From Albugo candida (Eukaryota > Oomycota > Peronosporomycetes > Albuginales > Albuginaceae): a stretch of DNA of 64,000 nucleotides. Position numbers and translations under genes: made by a program. Within the stretch, counting starts at the first letter, position 1, and every line of letters begins with the position of its first letter. Below the pieces are notes generated by a model. The model did not search any database. It worked only from the letters and a program-made list of their open reading frames with translations, and was not told where the DNA came from. This document shows positions 33,253 to 46,557 of this stretch, one piece after another. Location: positions 124,001 through 188,000 of the forward strand of contig CAJNAR010000014.1 in the NCBI GenBank assembly GCA_905220665.1. Direction: 5' to 3'.

Positions 33253-36200
33253 GCACCCAGAGACTACGCGGTGCTACGCTGTGATACGCGATCGACAAGA
33301 CACAAAGACAGAACTTATCTTCATTGTCAGACTCCGATACGACGGAGAAGAACGCAACGAATTCAAGATTGGGCATGCGGGGACTTCCATACGGTGGGGT
33401 GGAGATGACTGAACATTCTGCGAAGATGCCTTGATGAATGCGTTCGAGAGAAGCTTATTGGACCAAATCGCTATTGGCGAGGTGCGTAAAGACAAAAACT
33501 GGAACTACGAAGAAAAGGGAATTTAAGAAAAAAATAGGCCAGAATCAAACTTTTGATTCAAGGATCACTGCCAATGAAGCTTGCAAAAGAAGTGACGATG
33601 AAGAGTACAGGCATGGAGAAGTGGGCTGAACTCGTATCAATCTACGAAGGCAAGACAAATCCTGCTATGACTGCGCAGAAGGTGTATCGCTTGCAGGGCG
33701 AGCTACACAAGACTCACCTGCGTGGGAAAGGAAACGTACGGAGCCATCTTTGCAATCTCTTCGATATCAAAAATCAACTTGCAGATCTAGGATCACCTGT
33801 GAATGACTTGCAGATGGCTAATCGCATGTGGCGAAGTCTTCCGGCACAGTGAGCAATGATGAATTACGACGTTACGTATTATTCAGCACGAACATGACAA
33901 AATATACACCGGAGTTGCTTCTAGAGATGATAATTAACGCCGAATCAAGAAACGAAGACTGAGAAAATCATACTTTCGGAAACAAGCAACGGAAAAAGGG
34001 GCAGTATACGCATGGCGAAACTCAGCACAGCAAATCATATAACCATGCCGACAGAAAACCAGGAGCAAAATTGGAGCTGGTGGTTGCTTTCATTGCGGTG
34101 GAGATCATTTCATACGTGATTGTCCAAATTTGGAAAGAATGAAAGACGCAAAATCAAATTATGCTTGTTCGGGTGAACAAACGGTTAAAATACAGAATGT
34201 CAAAAGAAATTTACGTGATGGTCGTAAAAATGAACAGAAGTGCGAAATTGTGATGGGAGAAGTTGTAAAGCTCGTAAACAAAGGATATGAGCCTTGTCAA
34301 TGGTACTTCGACTCAGGATCGACTGTACATATCACAATGTGCAAAAGATATTTTACGACACTACAAAGTATGGATGATAGCGAGTGGAAATCCAAGAATT
34401 TCAGTATTTGCTGATGGTGTCAACGCTAAAGCAGAGGGATTTGGAACCATCCTTCTCTCAGTGATGATTAATGAACAAATGGTGTTCTTTCGTTTGGAAG
34501 ACGTATTATATGTCCCAACAGCTGGCTGCAATTTATTCTCACCTGGTTTAGCAATTCATCAAGGTTTCCAAATGACATGGAATAATGAAACACAAGTATT
34601 TGGATTGATAAAGGATGGCGCAGATGTAATCCGAACATAGTACGAAAATCACCTATGGAAATTTACTGCTGATAATGTTGGCAGTCAAAACAACAAGAGA
34701 TATCAATCGAGAGGTAGAAAACAAAAGGACAAGAAGCAAATTTTTGCAAACATCGCCATTACAGATGGAGTCTCAGACATTGATGTCTGGCACGAGAGAC
34801 TTGGACATATTTGTCCTGAATATATTCGGCTGATGGTAGATCGCGGGATGGCCAAGGGTATTATGCTCAAGCGAAGGGGAAAACTATGGTGTACTGATTG
34901 CCACTTTGGAAAGCAACGAAGGAAAACATTCCGGAAAACTATTGACAGGAATATGGTGAGAGTGAATGATATTATTTTTGCGGACCTGATCATTCCCGGA
35001 GGAAACAATGGCTCACCATATTCTGCTGTTCTCGTGGTCATGGACGGACACTCACGCTACGTGAAGGCTTTCAAGGTAAAGTCCAAGACCGAAGGTGAAG
35101 TGAATGAACACCTGAAAAAGTTTATCAAGTGGGCAGAGCGACAACATGCCCTTGAAGTCAGCCAAACAATCAACCGTGATTTTAATTATAAGATCACACG
35201 ACAGCAAAATTTGGTGCGACAAGTCCTGACCGATAAAGGACAAGAGTTCTGCATTGGAAAAATGGAGAACTGGTATACCAAAAATGGCATAGTGCACACC
35301 AAGGTTGGACCAAACGCATCTCAACTTAACCTAGTAGAGCGAACACATCAAATACTGACCAGAATGATGAAAACAATGATGTATCAATCATGATTTCCGA
35401 GGTCGTTCTGCGTGCATGCACTAGAGAATGCCATTTATATCAAGGATCGTGTATTCTGCAAGGGTGCAACATGTACACCATACTGAGTCCTGTTTGGCTC
35501 TAAGCCGGACATCCATCGTCTGCGAGCGTTTGGGTCCTTGACTTGCTGCCATGTTACCATCTCTAAAAGGATGAATTTGAGCATGAACTGCAGAATTGGA
35601 TTCTTGTTAGGCTATTGCGAAGACATTGTAGGTTGCAACGTGTACTTTCCCACCGAACACAAGAAGGGATACGATTCAGATGTGAAAATTAATGAATCAA
35701 TCAAGTACAAGAACCGTCATGAATCAACATATTAAAATGAAGTCAAGAGATGATTACAGACATTCGATGAGATCATCAAAGAGGGGGAATTGGATTACCT
35801 TACTGAGGAAATCCCAAACGTATTCTATCAACTGGCCGACTGCGTCGCCGACGATAAAAAGTCTGTGGACAACAATGTTCTTAATCAGCAGAAAACTGCG
35901 ACGATATCGACATGGAATCAATAGAAAGTTGCACGGGAACAATAGATCATGTGGTGGAAATACCATAAGATGATCTTGATAACGAAGACAACACTTGTGG
36001 GAAGATATACTTAGCAACAGTGCCGTACCTGTAAACGATAACTCCAAGAGAACGCAGGAAAGCACAGCTAATGAATTTTTTCGCGAAATTATGGCAAGTC
36101 ACTAAGCTGAACAGGATACCCAAGCTGATTCAAGTTCAGATTGGGACGCAGAGGACAACGAAGTTTTTGACAAAGATATTGCTAGTAGTGGAACTGATAG

Positions 36201-38096
36201 CGATCTCGAGGATTCGCATGCCGAGTCAGCCCATCACGTCACAGATCTTACTACAGTGGACGAGACCGTAGAAAGCTTGCGTGACGATGAACAAAAATAC
36301 GACTTTTTTATCGACCCAAAGAATGAACATGAAATTGAAACGGACCACATTCCCCCAAGCATCACGTAGCAATCCCCTACAATCAATCAATTGGACATCG
36401 GCGTCCAAGGGGGGTCGAAATTCGACGGTGGAGCGAAAGGAAGCGCACGAAGATAACACGAAAAAGACATCAACATCCCCAAGAATTTCCATCAAGCTAT
36501 TCGATCGAAGCACGCAAACTTTTGGCGTAATGCGATGGATACCGAAATGTCTTCTCTAAAAGCCAATAAGTACTAAGTCAGATTCCTCGTTCGGATATCC
36601 TAAGTGGACAACAAACTATCAGAACGATGTGGGTTTTGGATCTGAAGACAGATCAAGTATGCTATGTCGTGAGGTTCAAGGCAAGAGTTGTGGTGAGAGG
36701 GGACAAGAAGAGGCCCGGTATCGATTTCAGGGATACCTTCTCCCCTGTGGCACGAATGGCCATATCTTTTCCAAGATTTTTATTGCGGTGTGCATCTTAC
36801 AGGACCTAACAATCTATCAGGGCGACATCAATACAGCTTATCTCAATGCCCCTTCGACCATCAAGCAATACCTGGAGGAGGTCGAAGGCTATCCTTGCAA
36901 AAACGAAGGAATGATTGACATCATTGACTAAGAACTCTATGGATTACAACAATCTGGAAGGGAGTGGAATGCCGAAGTGAATCGCTGGTTTATTGACGAT
37001 GGATTTATACAATGTGAGACAGAGCCGTGTCTCTACTTCTACGATAATGATGGCGAGGTTACTATTGTCCTTCTTTATGTGGATGACATTTTATGCGCAA
37101 CCAAAAATCTAACTTTCAAGGTCAAAATGTTCGAACTATTAGACAGAAGTTATGGGTTGAAAGACCAAGGTCTTTTGAACACGTACTTGGGTGTGCAGGT
37201 GGAACAGAATGAACATTCCACCAAGATCCACCAGAGAAAGTATTGCCAAGAAATCATTGAGCGCTATAATTTCGGTAATGCTCACCCGAGTAGAATTCCG
37301 ATGGAGACAAACACACGAATGACTGTAGTGGACACATACGAAACAAAGGAAACAAATACCCGCAAATGGAAAGCCTTTCCCATACCGAGATATCGCTGGA
37401 TCGTTGATATACCTCACGACTTATACCAGACCTGATCTTGCATACCCTGTTGGACAATTGAGCCGCTACGTGCCAAATACTACGCAGCAGCACATCGGCG
37501 CCACAAAAAGAGTCCTGAGGTACCTGATTGGCACCAAGACACAAGGAATTGTATAATCCCGAAACAAGGTAGAAGCCCAACAATCAGTTTTGACTGCCTA
37601 CGCTACTGCGACTCTGATTGGGGAAATGACCCAGATACACGAAAAAGCGTCACCGGTTTCGACCACTGTCTTGCTGGAGGTGCAATATGTTGGGCTCCCA
37701 GACGCCAAACCATTGTGGCCCAGTCAACTGCTGAGGCAGAATATGTCGCGGCATGCGAAGCTTGTATGGAAGGATAGGAGTCCGAAGTATTTCATTGCAA
37801 GTATTCCCAAACATCAAACCTATTTTCCGTATGGGAATTGACAATCAAGCGGCCTATGTATGGCAACGAACCCTACATATATTCGTAGAACAAGACATAT
37901 TGAACTGCGCTGGCATTACGTTCGAGATCAAGTGGCAAAAAGAAATATGGAGTTATGGAAAGTTAAGACTGATCTCAATCCATCTGATATCATGACAAAA
38001 CCTCTCGCCAGCGAAGGACTCGAAAGATTGAGTTCAACGATTGGTATGACCATACTACATCTTTCCAGCGCTACAGAATAGCTTTGGAGGAGGGCG

Positions 38097-38286
38097 TGTT
38101 GGAAACCGGATCTACTGATTGCAGCGACGGTAAGTTGAAGACCTCCACTTTTGGAAGGTCACCATCTCCTGAATAGTCGTAGGCAGTGAAAGGTCGCAGA
38201 GAGACAGAAGATAGTTGATAAAGAGTTCCCAATATACCTTTAGAACTAGAGGTCTTTGTGTACGACCTTTGGTGCGGTTCTCAATA
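38097..38286 (+). repeat. 3' LTR of element 2
   Basis: Same start (TGTTGGAAACCGG) and same end (GGTTCTCAATA) as the 5' LTR, then the duplicated target GTGAT. Confidence 0.9.
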
Positions 38287-38577
38287 GTGATAAATCCTTT
38301 CCATTTCTGCGAGCTGATACAAAGGTGATAAGTGGCTTGTGACAGTAGTTTCGTTAAATGATTTCTGAAAAAGATATTATTACAAAAAGACCAGAAGGTA
38401 AGAATCAATAATGTCCAATCTGCGATGAAAACAATAATATGGATATGAGAAACGAATGCTGATTAAGTACAACAATGATTTACTACTCTTTTGATCCGTT
38501 GTATGTCTTCATGCCTTTTCATCGACCTTTGCAAAACTGTATAGCTACTCAGCTTCGGACGCCTTCTTTGTCTTCAT

Positions 38578-40514
38578 TTATCTAATTCTCTTCTGCGTAA
38601 AACCTAATTCTCTAACAACAGCAGTGTAACTTGATGGTTGGGGAAGATAGCCCATCTCGATATGTTTGTAGGAGCTGACTTCGATAGAATCATTATCAAT
38701 ACCAGAACACATCAATTTGACATGTTCATACTTGAAATGACTTGTAAGTATATACGAAGATTTAACTGAGAGAACGTAAGTAGTGCTCACTTCCCCAACA
38801 CAGAATGCCGCTTTTTTGAATGTATCCTTCGTCGTGCGACCTCCAATATTGAACTGGATAAACCAAACAAAGTCTTACGTTGATTTAGCTTGGAGATATT
38901 TGATAGCATCATGCAGCGATACTATATGTTCTGAAGGGCCTGGAAAAGGTGAAGGAATGCTTTGGCTCGGCATTGACATCTTTGTATCTTTTGGTTCAAA
39001 TTGCTCTTTTGATTTCAAAAGCTTACACATTGACTCGGAGAGACCTGATATCCATCCACACTCCTTCCAACACCTGATTGCCAGCTCCTGCACATTGAGA
39101 GCCTCGGAAAAGAATAGAAGACTGCTCCGAGTTGTAGTCGGTCGATACTTGACATCTATTTTAGAGATTCCCATCGCAAGAATTTGTAGTATGCAGCCTG
39201 CACATCCATTTTTTTTTTGAAGGCAAGATAGTCACTCCCGGCCGGAAAGTCGAGGGGGTATTCTTCTTGTTCTTTCGAGTTGGGATATGAGGATTGCTGC
39301 ATGCAGTAATATGTAGCTGTCCGTATTTTTCCGGGAGGATCTGGGCTAGATGCTGCACTTTCTCTACCAGGCGATAATAGATATTTGGAATTGGACAAAT
39401 TATAGGGCACTATATCTCGCTCCCCCTCAATGTTTTCACAAACACCCACATCTAAACATCCTTGTAGTTTTTGAATCGTATCTCTTGTCGCATACATATA
39501 AAAATGTCGTGCAGTTTCTCCTATGTACCGGAAATCCGAATCGACTTGGGAACGAGCGCATTTTACACATTCATCCTTTTTTGTGTCCATATGGGTCACT
39601 TTGACTTCGAAATAGGAAAATCCAGGGTAACTGATAGCATGTGAGGGCTCATGTTTGATAGAATTGTAAGCAATGACTACAAGGCAATCCTTTTCATTCC
39701 CCCATCTAATTGGCCCGCATGCGCTCATACAATTCTGATCTACTTCTTCAGGTGTTTTGGTTGTAGTGTAACGTAGCGCAAATTGGCACTCCTTCACTCC
39801 AGGTGGGGAAATAAAGTATCTCTTGTCTTCGTCTCCAGGGGCCAAGCATCGAAGGCAGCCAAGCATCCATAGTTCGGGCAGGTTTTTTAGTAGCAGTAAG
39901 CAATGGGTTGTAGCTTGTACTATATCAGAATCATGAGATTTCTGCCTTTCTAGGACCTTATTGCTTCCCCAATTTGTGCCGCCACCGTATGCAGGTTTGA
40001 GACGACCACTGTTCTCACCATATTCCAATGCGCCGTGACTATCGGATGCTCCGGAATCGATTTCAGCGCCAAACAGCCGCAATTTCTTCGTCTTCCGGTG
40101 GCTTTGAATGCGAAAAGGTGGGACTGATCTCGACATATCGCCACGTGCATCCGCATTCCTTTCCGTTTTCGCCAGAATATTCTATAATTTTTTGTCTTCG
40201 TCTGGCACATTGAATTGGAAGTCCTGGCCGTGAACAAATGTACATCTGTGCCGGTCATCCTCACAGCTTGACCAGATATGCGAGTACGGTAAGTCGTCAG
40301 TGATTTCCGCAAGCATCCTTAAATGGTCCTTATTTCTGTACTGCTTGAAAATACTAAACGTAAAGTTTGCATGCGGGACAAATCGTTGAAGACATTTGCG
40401 ACAAGCCATACTTTTTCTGCGATTGACCGAAGCAGTTACTATGACTTCGTACCCGCTGGAATTAGTCAATTGGTAAGCAGCCATAACAATTGCTAAAGCT
40501 ATACTCGTCTTCAT
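38578..40514 (-). pseudogene. CHxC-class effector pseudogene with three lesions
   Basis: This copy is collinear with the intact effector over nearly its whole length. The first 110 codons (40514-40185) are open and encode a signal peptide (MKTSIALAIVMAAYQ) and a CRKC motif in place of CHKC, then an in-frame TAG at 40182-40184 stops translation. The same frame reopens to 39156. A run of ten T's (39209-39218) coincides with a change of frame within the fourth CxxC module. A TAA at 38875-38877 interrupts the C-terminal part. As it stands only the N-terminal 110-residue product could be made. No promoter evidence is available. Confidence 0.85.
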
Positions 40515-42321
40515 TAAAAAAGTAAAAATGTGTGGTTATCCTATTGCCATGGTAGGAGCACGCACGTCCTTCTACTTTTTGAGTGACACTTTTGGAAATC
40601 GAATATACTACAATATCATATATATGCGATGAACAGGGGTGTCTTCTTTTCCTGCTTAAATTGAAAATACTTTCATAACACATACATTTTAGTATTCTGC
40701 AAATGGCGTCTTCGATCATCACATGTAATTGTACAGCACAAGGGAACAGCAAAGAGGACTATCGGTGAAATACAATACAACTATTAATCTGTACTCGGCG
40801 TTTGATGGACTGTTGAATTTTCATCATCGAAAAATGAGCATCAACAATACGACCTTGACATATATTTCCAACCATTTGAATCTCATAGCCCCAATTGTTC
40901 GACACCCCGTTCTAGCCACAACAGCGCGATTTGTCGAAGAATTGATAGTCAGGCCACCACAACCCGTGTGATACACAGTCTTCACAGCCTTGTGGATGAC
41001 TTTGAAGGGAGAACCCAGACTGATACGCTAATACTGTAACGGTGACACTTGCATGAGTGCAGCTATCGTTTACCTTGTCCGCTGTCAGTTCATACAAACA
41101 ACCGGTGGTTGCATCTCTACGCGCAAATCGCCATGATGCGATTCTTTATCGGGTTTCCAAACCGCATTGGTAGTGACAACGCAAAGAACATGGTAAAGTC
41201 GGGTATTCCTGGTAGCAGACGACGCCCTCGGGGTCCTTCAAGTCCGGTCACCACAACTGGACCCGGTGACAGCAATATCTTCCATACCGAAGAAAATACG
41301 GCTTGATTTCCTTGTGTTGACTGAACCACATTTTCTTGGTTTTCATGCTCTCTCGTAAAGATGCTACCTTGTCGACCACCTCCGATGTATAGATCTTCGT
41401 TTGGAACGACAGATTACTTCTTATGTTTACATTTGAGTCAGTATTCTTTACGTGTAAAATGCCCGACGCCAACCCATTAGCTGACAGTGTAGTAGTAGCG
41501 TCCAATATTCCAGATTCAAAACAGCTTTCATTGTTTTGCCGAAGACCGAGCTTGGTGTGCAAAGGCTTTCAATTTCTGTCTGATCGACTACCAACTGCAG
41601 TATTAACCACTGGTATCGTGTCTTTCATTCCTGCATATTTGCTTGCCGCAGACTTCTTACTTGTCTGTCCTGAATTTGCATTTACCATAGATTTCGATCC
41701 TGAAGACTTTGAACCTAATGACGCAACAAATTCCTCCTAGTGGACTGCATCACCACTTGATTGACCCTGCAACGTTTTTGGATTGCGTATACTGTTCCCG
41801 TTTTTCTTGGTATGTGCATGTCTTTGTACCTAGATAGAAGTATCATACCGGTCGATTTCGTAAAGCGATTGGAGTCAAAATATTTACTTAGATCATCACA
41901 TTTCGACTGGTGGTATTAGTTAAGGTATTCTATAAATCACTATGTGACAATTACCTTCGTGAAAGAGGCGAAACATGTACGCCTAAATTTATTACTACCT
42001 GTTGTCAAATTAATAAAAAGCACCACCTCGTGCGCTTGAAGTATCTATACGGCGTGGCCTATGTTTCAAATCGCTGCATAGACTGGATTTTAGATGGACA
42101 AGAATGAATTCGAGAAAAAAGGGTAGTATATCAAAAGAATATTTAATAGTCTGCACCTCATCCTTCTTGTCTACCTGAGTTACCGGTATGCCGCACACCG
42201 ATCTCGAAACGGGCGGTCGAAACCAGTTTCCCGCTCTTGCAACTGAACCTTGAATTCTTACAATCATCCTCGACCGTCTCGTGACTGTGATCTTCCTGTT
42301 AGCACAGCCCAAAAAATCTCG
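40515..42321. other. gene-poor region, no supportable gene
   Basis: Frames of 60-105 codons occur on both strands (for example 41423-41740 plus and 41248-41562 minus), but none shows a family motif. Sequence before the Copia relic may include decayed repeat ends. Confidence 0.35.
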
Positions 42322-44160
42322 CTATTCCATTAGTCTCGGTGCCTGGAGTGCTTTGGTTAGGAGTTCCGCCATCATCATTCGTGATTCGACGTACAATGGC
42401 GCGACAATTCCCTGTTTGGCAAAATCGTGAATGATTTTCACTCGAATGTCCACGTGTTTTGCGCTCGTCATACTATCTTCAACCTTTAGCTGCTTAACGG
42501 CTGCCTGGTTGTCCATCTTCATGGCCATCGGCTCGGGAACTATAAACCCAATCTCTCGCACGAGCTCACATAGCCCAATAGTTCTCGTCCATCGTAAGAC
42601 GCTGAAGTGAATTCAGCCTCCATGGTGGAAAGAGATACACCAGTCTGCTTCTTGCATATGCATTGTATAATCGCACCATTCATCGTAATCACTCCACCCA
42701 TAACGGACTCCCGCTCTTGCTTGTCGTTCGCGAAATTCGCGTCGTTCCAGCACTCAAGCAACAGCTCATCTGCGTCCGACACACTCATTTGCATGTGCCA
42801 GCTTCATTCCCTTGTACCCTTCAGATAGCGATCAACCTTTTCGCTGATTTACAGTCTTGTAGAGTCGGCTGGTGGGTTCATCGCGTCGCCATGTGAACGG
42901 CGAAGCTTATGTCCGGCCCCTCACAGCGCGAAATCCATGCTAACCTTCAAACAGAGACTAAGAATCGCGGAAACATGGCTCACCTGGCAATCCTTCCGTC
43001 ACCAGATACTTCATCTCACTCGCTTCAGCTTCATTTGTAACCTCGCCTGCTGGAATTTATACCCCGTTCGATTCAGCCAATTCATGCTTCTCCAGTAGCC
43101 ATCCCCGTCGCTTAGCTCAGCGCGCATTACCAAAAATTCAATACTTCACCGAGGCCCTTTATTGAGAGTGTACCCATTGTAACAAAAGAATCTTCCACTA
43201 GCGTCTATAACGATGCCGTAACCAGGAGATCATCGACATAAACCCCTACGACGATCGTCTCGTTACCCGATCGATTGTAGTACAAACACATGTCCGTACT
43301 ACAGCGTGTAAATACAGCATCTACCAGTTTGCCATGTAGTAGCTGGCTCCATAATCTTCCTGCCTGCTTAAGTCCGTATAGCGACTTCTGCAAACGCAAT
43401 GCAACTTGAATCCGCGTATCCGCACCCACATCCCGCATATCTTCTGTGCAGATTTCCATACCTTGCGGTATACGCAGGTAAATCTCCAATGCTCTTCCTT
43501 GTCTGCCTTAACGTAGGCTTTTGGGATGTCCCCATGCTTCGCCGGCACATTTCATTTCCTTGCAATTACCAGTACCCCTTTTACGGTAGTTATCTCCATA
43601 ACGGCGGCAAACTTAAGTCCATACGTGGCCCCGAAAAGTTGCTCGCCCCCAAAGGCCACGAGTCTCGCTTTGTAACGTTAGATCTTTCCATCCGCTTCGG
43701 TCTTCGTCTTAAAGACCCACTTCGTGTGCAGTACATGACTACCGGTGGGAGGTACCTCCACCGTCCATACTTTATTCTCCTCCAATACCCAGAGCTCTTT
43801 CCTTATAGACACGGCCCATTTGTCTTTTTGACTGATACGCATATAATGTCCGTAGCTTTTGGGATCTTCTTCACGAACGCTGTTTACTACGTCAAAAACT
43901 CCTTCATCGCACTATGTTCCATGTTGTACTGATGCTTCTGTACCACATCTTCGTTTCGTGGATTTAAACGGGCACGATGCTCATCTCGAGACCAGGTTCT
44001 ACTCCATCCTTGGCTTTTCTTCTTCTTTTTTAGTTTTAGGTCTCCATTCTTTCCCAGTTCTTTTGCTATTACCCTTGCTGCGTTTCACGTTAAATCATCT
44101 TCTTGCTTGTCGTAACACGCCATGTAAGGACCCCTAGAAATGCCAGGGGGCTCAACGATC
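42322..44160 (-). mobile_element. Copia pol relic (element 4)
   Basis: On the minus strand, reverse-transcriptase pieces occur in order: a conserved N-terminal part near 43.6 kb, SLYGLKQAGRLWSQLLHGKL at about 43.4 kb and VVGVYVDDLLVTAS at about 43.2 kb. RNase H pieces follow (LSTMEAEFTSASY at about 42.6 kb; MAMKMDNQAAVKQLK and SAKHVDIRVKIIHDF at about 42.5-42.4 kb). Frames are broken repeatedly. No flanking LTR was recognised, so this looks like an internal fragment. It belongs to a different lineage from elements 1-3 by its protein sequence. Confidence 0.8.
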
Positions 44161-46440
44161 AAAATTCTCTTGTCAAAGTCCTAGTTTTTGGAAAACTTCG
44201 GCCGATCCATGAGCAAACGCTGCCATTCTAGCATAACTCGAGTACACGTCGGCTTTGACGGGTGACTTGACGAGTATTATGGGCGTCAATGCACCGCACT
44301 TAAAGCACACCGTTCGATCGAGCACTTGACCACTTGTATGAAAAACCTTTAGTGACATCGTGAGTACAAATCATTAGGTCAAGATGGCTCGAAGATTGCT
44401 CGAGCGTCCAAGCGCGATGGACGCAGCTCATGCAACACAAGTTGACAGGAAGTTTAATTGTATGGTTTATCTATCACCGAGTCCTCCGCAAGAGCGTTCA
44501 AATGACATGATGGCTTAGAAATACCCGTGACCAACTGTGGCAATATTAGCAGCCTACAAAGCCCTATTATACAAATCAGTCAGTGGTTAGCAACAAAATC
44601 ACAGCTACACGTATGACTATAAAGGCTGATCGGATCAGTTGAGTTTCGAACAGTGAACTCAGCACAAGACCTTGCACCTAATGCTGTCTTCTTAGAAGTG
44701 GGCACTACAACTATTCTTTTCTTCTTGTCACGGGCCCTAAAAAGTCGATCGTGGGCCCTACTGACTTGGCAGGTACTGCCGGCCCTTCCTTCATACTCGG
44801 GATCCATATCATGCTTTTTACTGCAGTACTACAACAGATGCTTACCATACGAAATGCTCTAAGTAAATCGAGAAACAATGACTAATAATACTAGAGTTAT
44901 AAGATGAACTAAAGGTTGCGATCGTAAATAGGAAGTTGATCAAGGAATAAGGGTACAATTTATCAAAATTCAGCCGAAAGTTTTCTCAAAAGTTAGAATA
45001 GAGAAGCATTAATATCAAGTAGAACGTATTTATGGATTTGCATCAAGATTTTCGATCTGGTATTTCTCTTCAACTCACATTAGTCCTACATTACGGCGGC
45101 CAGTGCTGGAGTGAATAAAACAATGCATATCTATATGACTTCGCAAGCTGGGTGGTAGAGGTTGTTCAAATGTATCGTTTTACATAGTATACAAGAGAAT
45201 TGTGTCGTTCTTTCAGAAGACATACGTTATTTTGCCTATATATTAATTCGCAGAAGCCAAACGTTCAGAAACGAGTGGATTGTGCATCGCTACACTATGG
45301 AGTTATAAGACCCAAGCTACCGTGTAAGGTGATCTACACTTTTCTTAAGGATCTAGTTGTGAGGAAATACTCGTGATTCATAATCTCGGAGTCAAGACAT
45401 GGACCAAGCGGTCAATGCGGTTTCATTGAAGTGAATACCTAAATGATGTCTGTGTTACGAAATTGCGAGGGACTTCTGTGCTCGAAACACAGCATGCGCG
45501 CTTTTATCAAATAGCGCAAGACTTTCGCGAGCCTTGTTCATTAATACGCATGCTATGCTACCACATGGTGTCGCTTGGAGCGCTTGTGATATAATTCACC
45601 TCCTTGATGCAGTGATTGCAGACAGGATCGTGGGGTTGTCTAAAAGATAGGTAAAAAAAGAACCTGTTTGAGTCGCCTGCGTCTTATGCGTATCGTTATA
45701 TCTGGAAGTTTACATAAGGCTCCTATTATTCGCATCGACAAACCGACTAAATTATACCATCCCATTAAACCATCAATGTATGAAATACAGCATCGAATCT
45801 TCTTTGACTTCGACAATCGATGAACGTTGAAATGATTTCACGGAACTGCGGTTGCACAGAGAATAAACATATATGCATGCAGAGCTTCTCAGAAACAGAA
45901 TGCGCAACTATGCTTCGCATCTGTGCAAACAATAGAGCAATTTTCTTACAATACGCACATAAATTAGGCGCTTCTCATTTACTTATTTAAAATCTGATTC
46001 TTTCCTGATGTTAGTTACAAAGCACGACTGCTTGATCAAAGCCATATCGAAACCAGCTTTTCCAAGATGACCTAGAGTATCGAGAGAGTAAGCTTTCTCT
46101 TTTTATCCGGTAACATCCGCAGCCTAGATCAATTTGCGCGATGATGGACCGTGCTGTACCTTTCTAATATTACAGATATGTTCTCTTTCTTCTTCGAGGC
46201 GTATACTGTAAATTTGTCACCAATATTGTACTCTAAATACCCTCCACAGCTTCCTGGTTACCCCCCCCTCTCTATCTCTCTCTCCTCCACTGAAACTCCA
46301 TCCTGGTCTTTCTTAATGTTCGCAGCAGACTTTAAAAAGGAAGATCTATACGCTGCCTGGACTGGCCAACGCGACGCACCATCGGCAGAGCCACAGCACG
46401 TATTGTAGGCTTTTGAAGGAGCAGCAGCGAAATGATAGTT
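44161..46440. other. 2.3-kb gene-poor stretch
   Basis: No frame with family resemblance was seen. A short CT-rich microsatellite occurs at about 46260-46290 (ccccccctctctatctctct). It may include the 5' untranslated part of the LINE that follows. Confidence 0.4.
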
Positions 46441-46557
46441 AACAGAATCAGTGAGCTATAAGCTCACTTCTCAATTCGCCGGCTACTACGTAACCCGCCA
46501 ATTTATTACAAAACAACTCGAAAAACTACTTTTTTCAACTCTTTCCTCTCGAAAACA

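Larger units (their letters stand above)
33056..38286 (+). mobile_element. Copia-type LTR retrotransposon with target-site duplication (element 2)
   Basis: Two LTRs (33056-33237 and 38097-38286) bound a 5.2-kb element flanked by the 5-bp duplication GTGAT (33051-33055 and 38287-38291). In order on the plus strand come a UBN2-type gag (about 33.55-33.85 kb), a CCHC knuckle (CFHCGGDHFIRDC at about 34.1 kb), a protease (YFDSGSTVHI at about 34.3 kb) and a GAG-pre-integrase zinc domain (VWHERLGHICPEY... CTDCHFGKQ). Next are an integrase core (34.93-35.39 kb), reverse transcriptase (GDINTAYLNAP, LLYVDDILCATKN, 36.6-37.4 kb) and RNase H (STAEAEYVA, then MTKPLASEG at about 38.0 kb). The YVDD box is intact, but several stops and frameshifts break the polyprotein, so it is no longer autonomous. 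Confidence 0.92.

Noticed and set aside
41248..41740. Overlapping frames of 104-105 codons on both strands
   Set aside because: Ser/Thr-rich but without recognisable motif; could be decayed mobile-element sequence, not enough to call a gene.
43399..43932. 177-codon plus-strand frame
   Set aside because: It lies opposite Copia reverse-transcriptase sequence read on the minus strand and is its antisense shadow.
46151..46408. 85-codon frame upstream of the LINE
   Set aside because: Partly encoded by a CT microsatellite, no motif, and more likely untranslated leader of the LINE.
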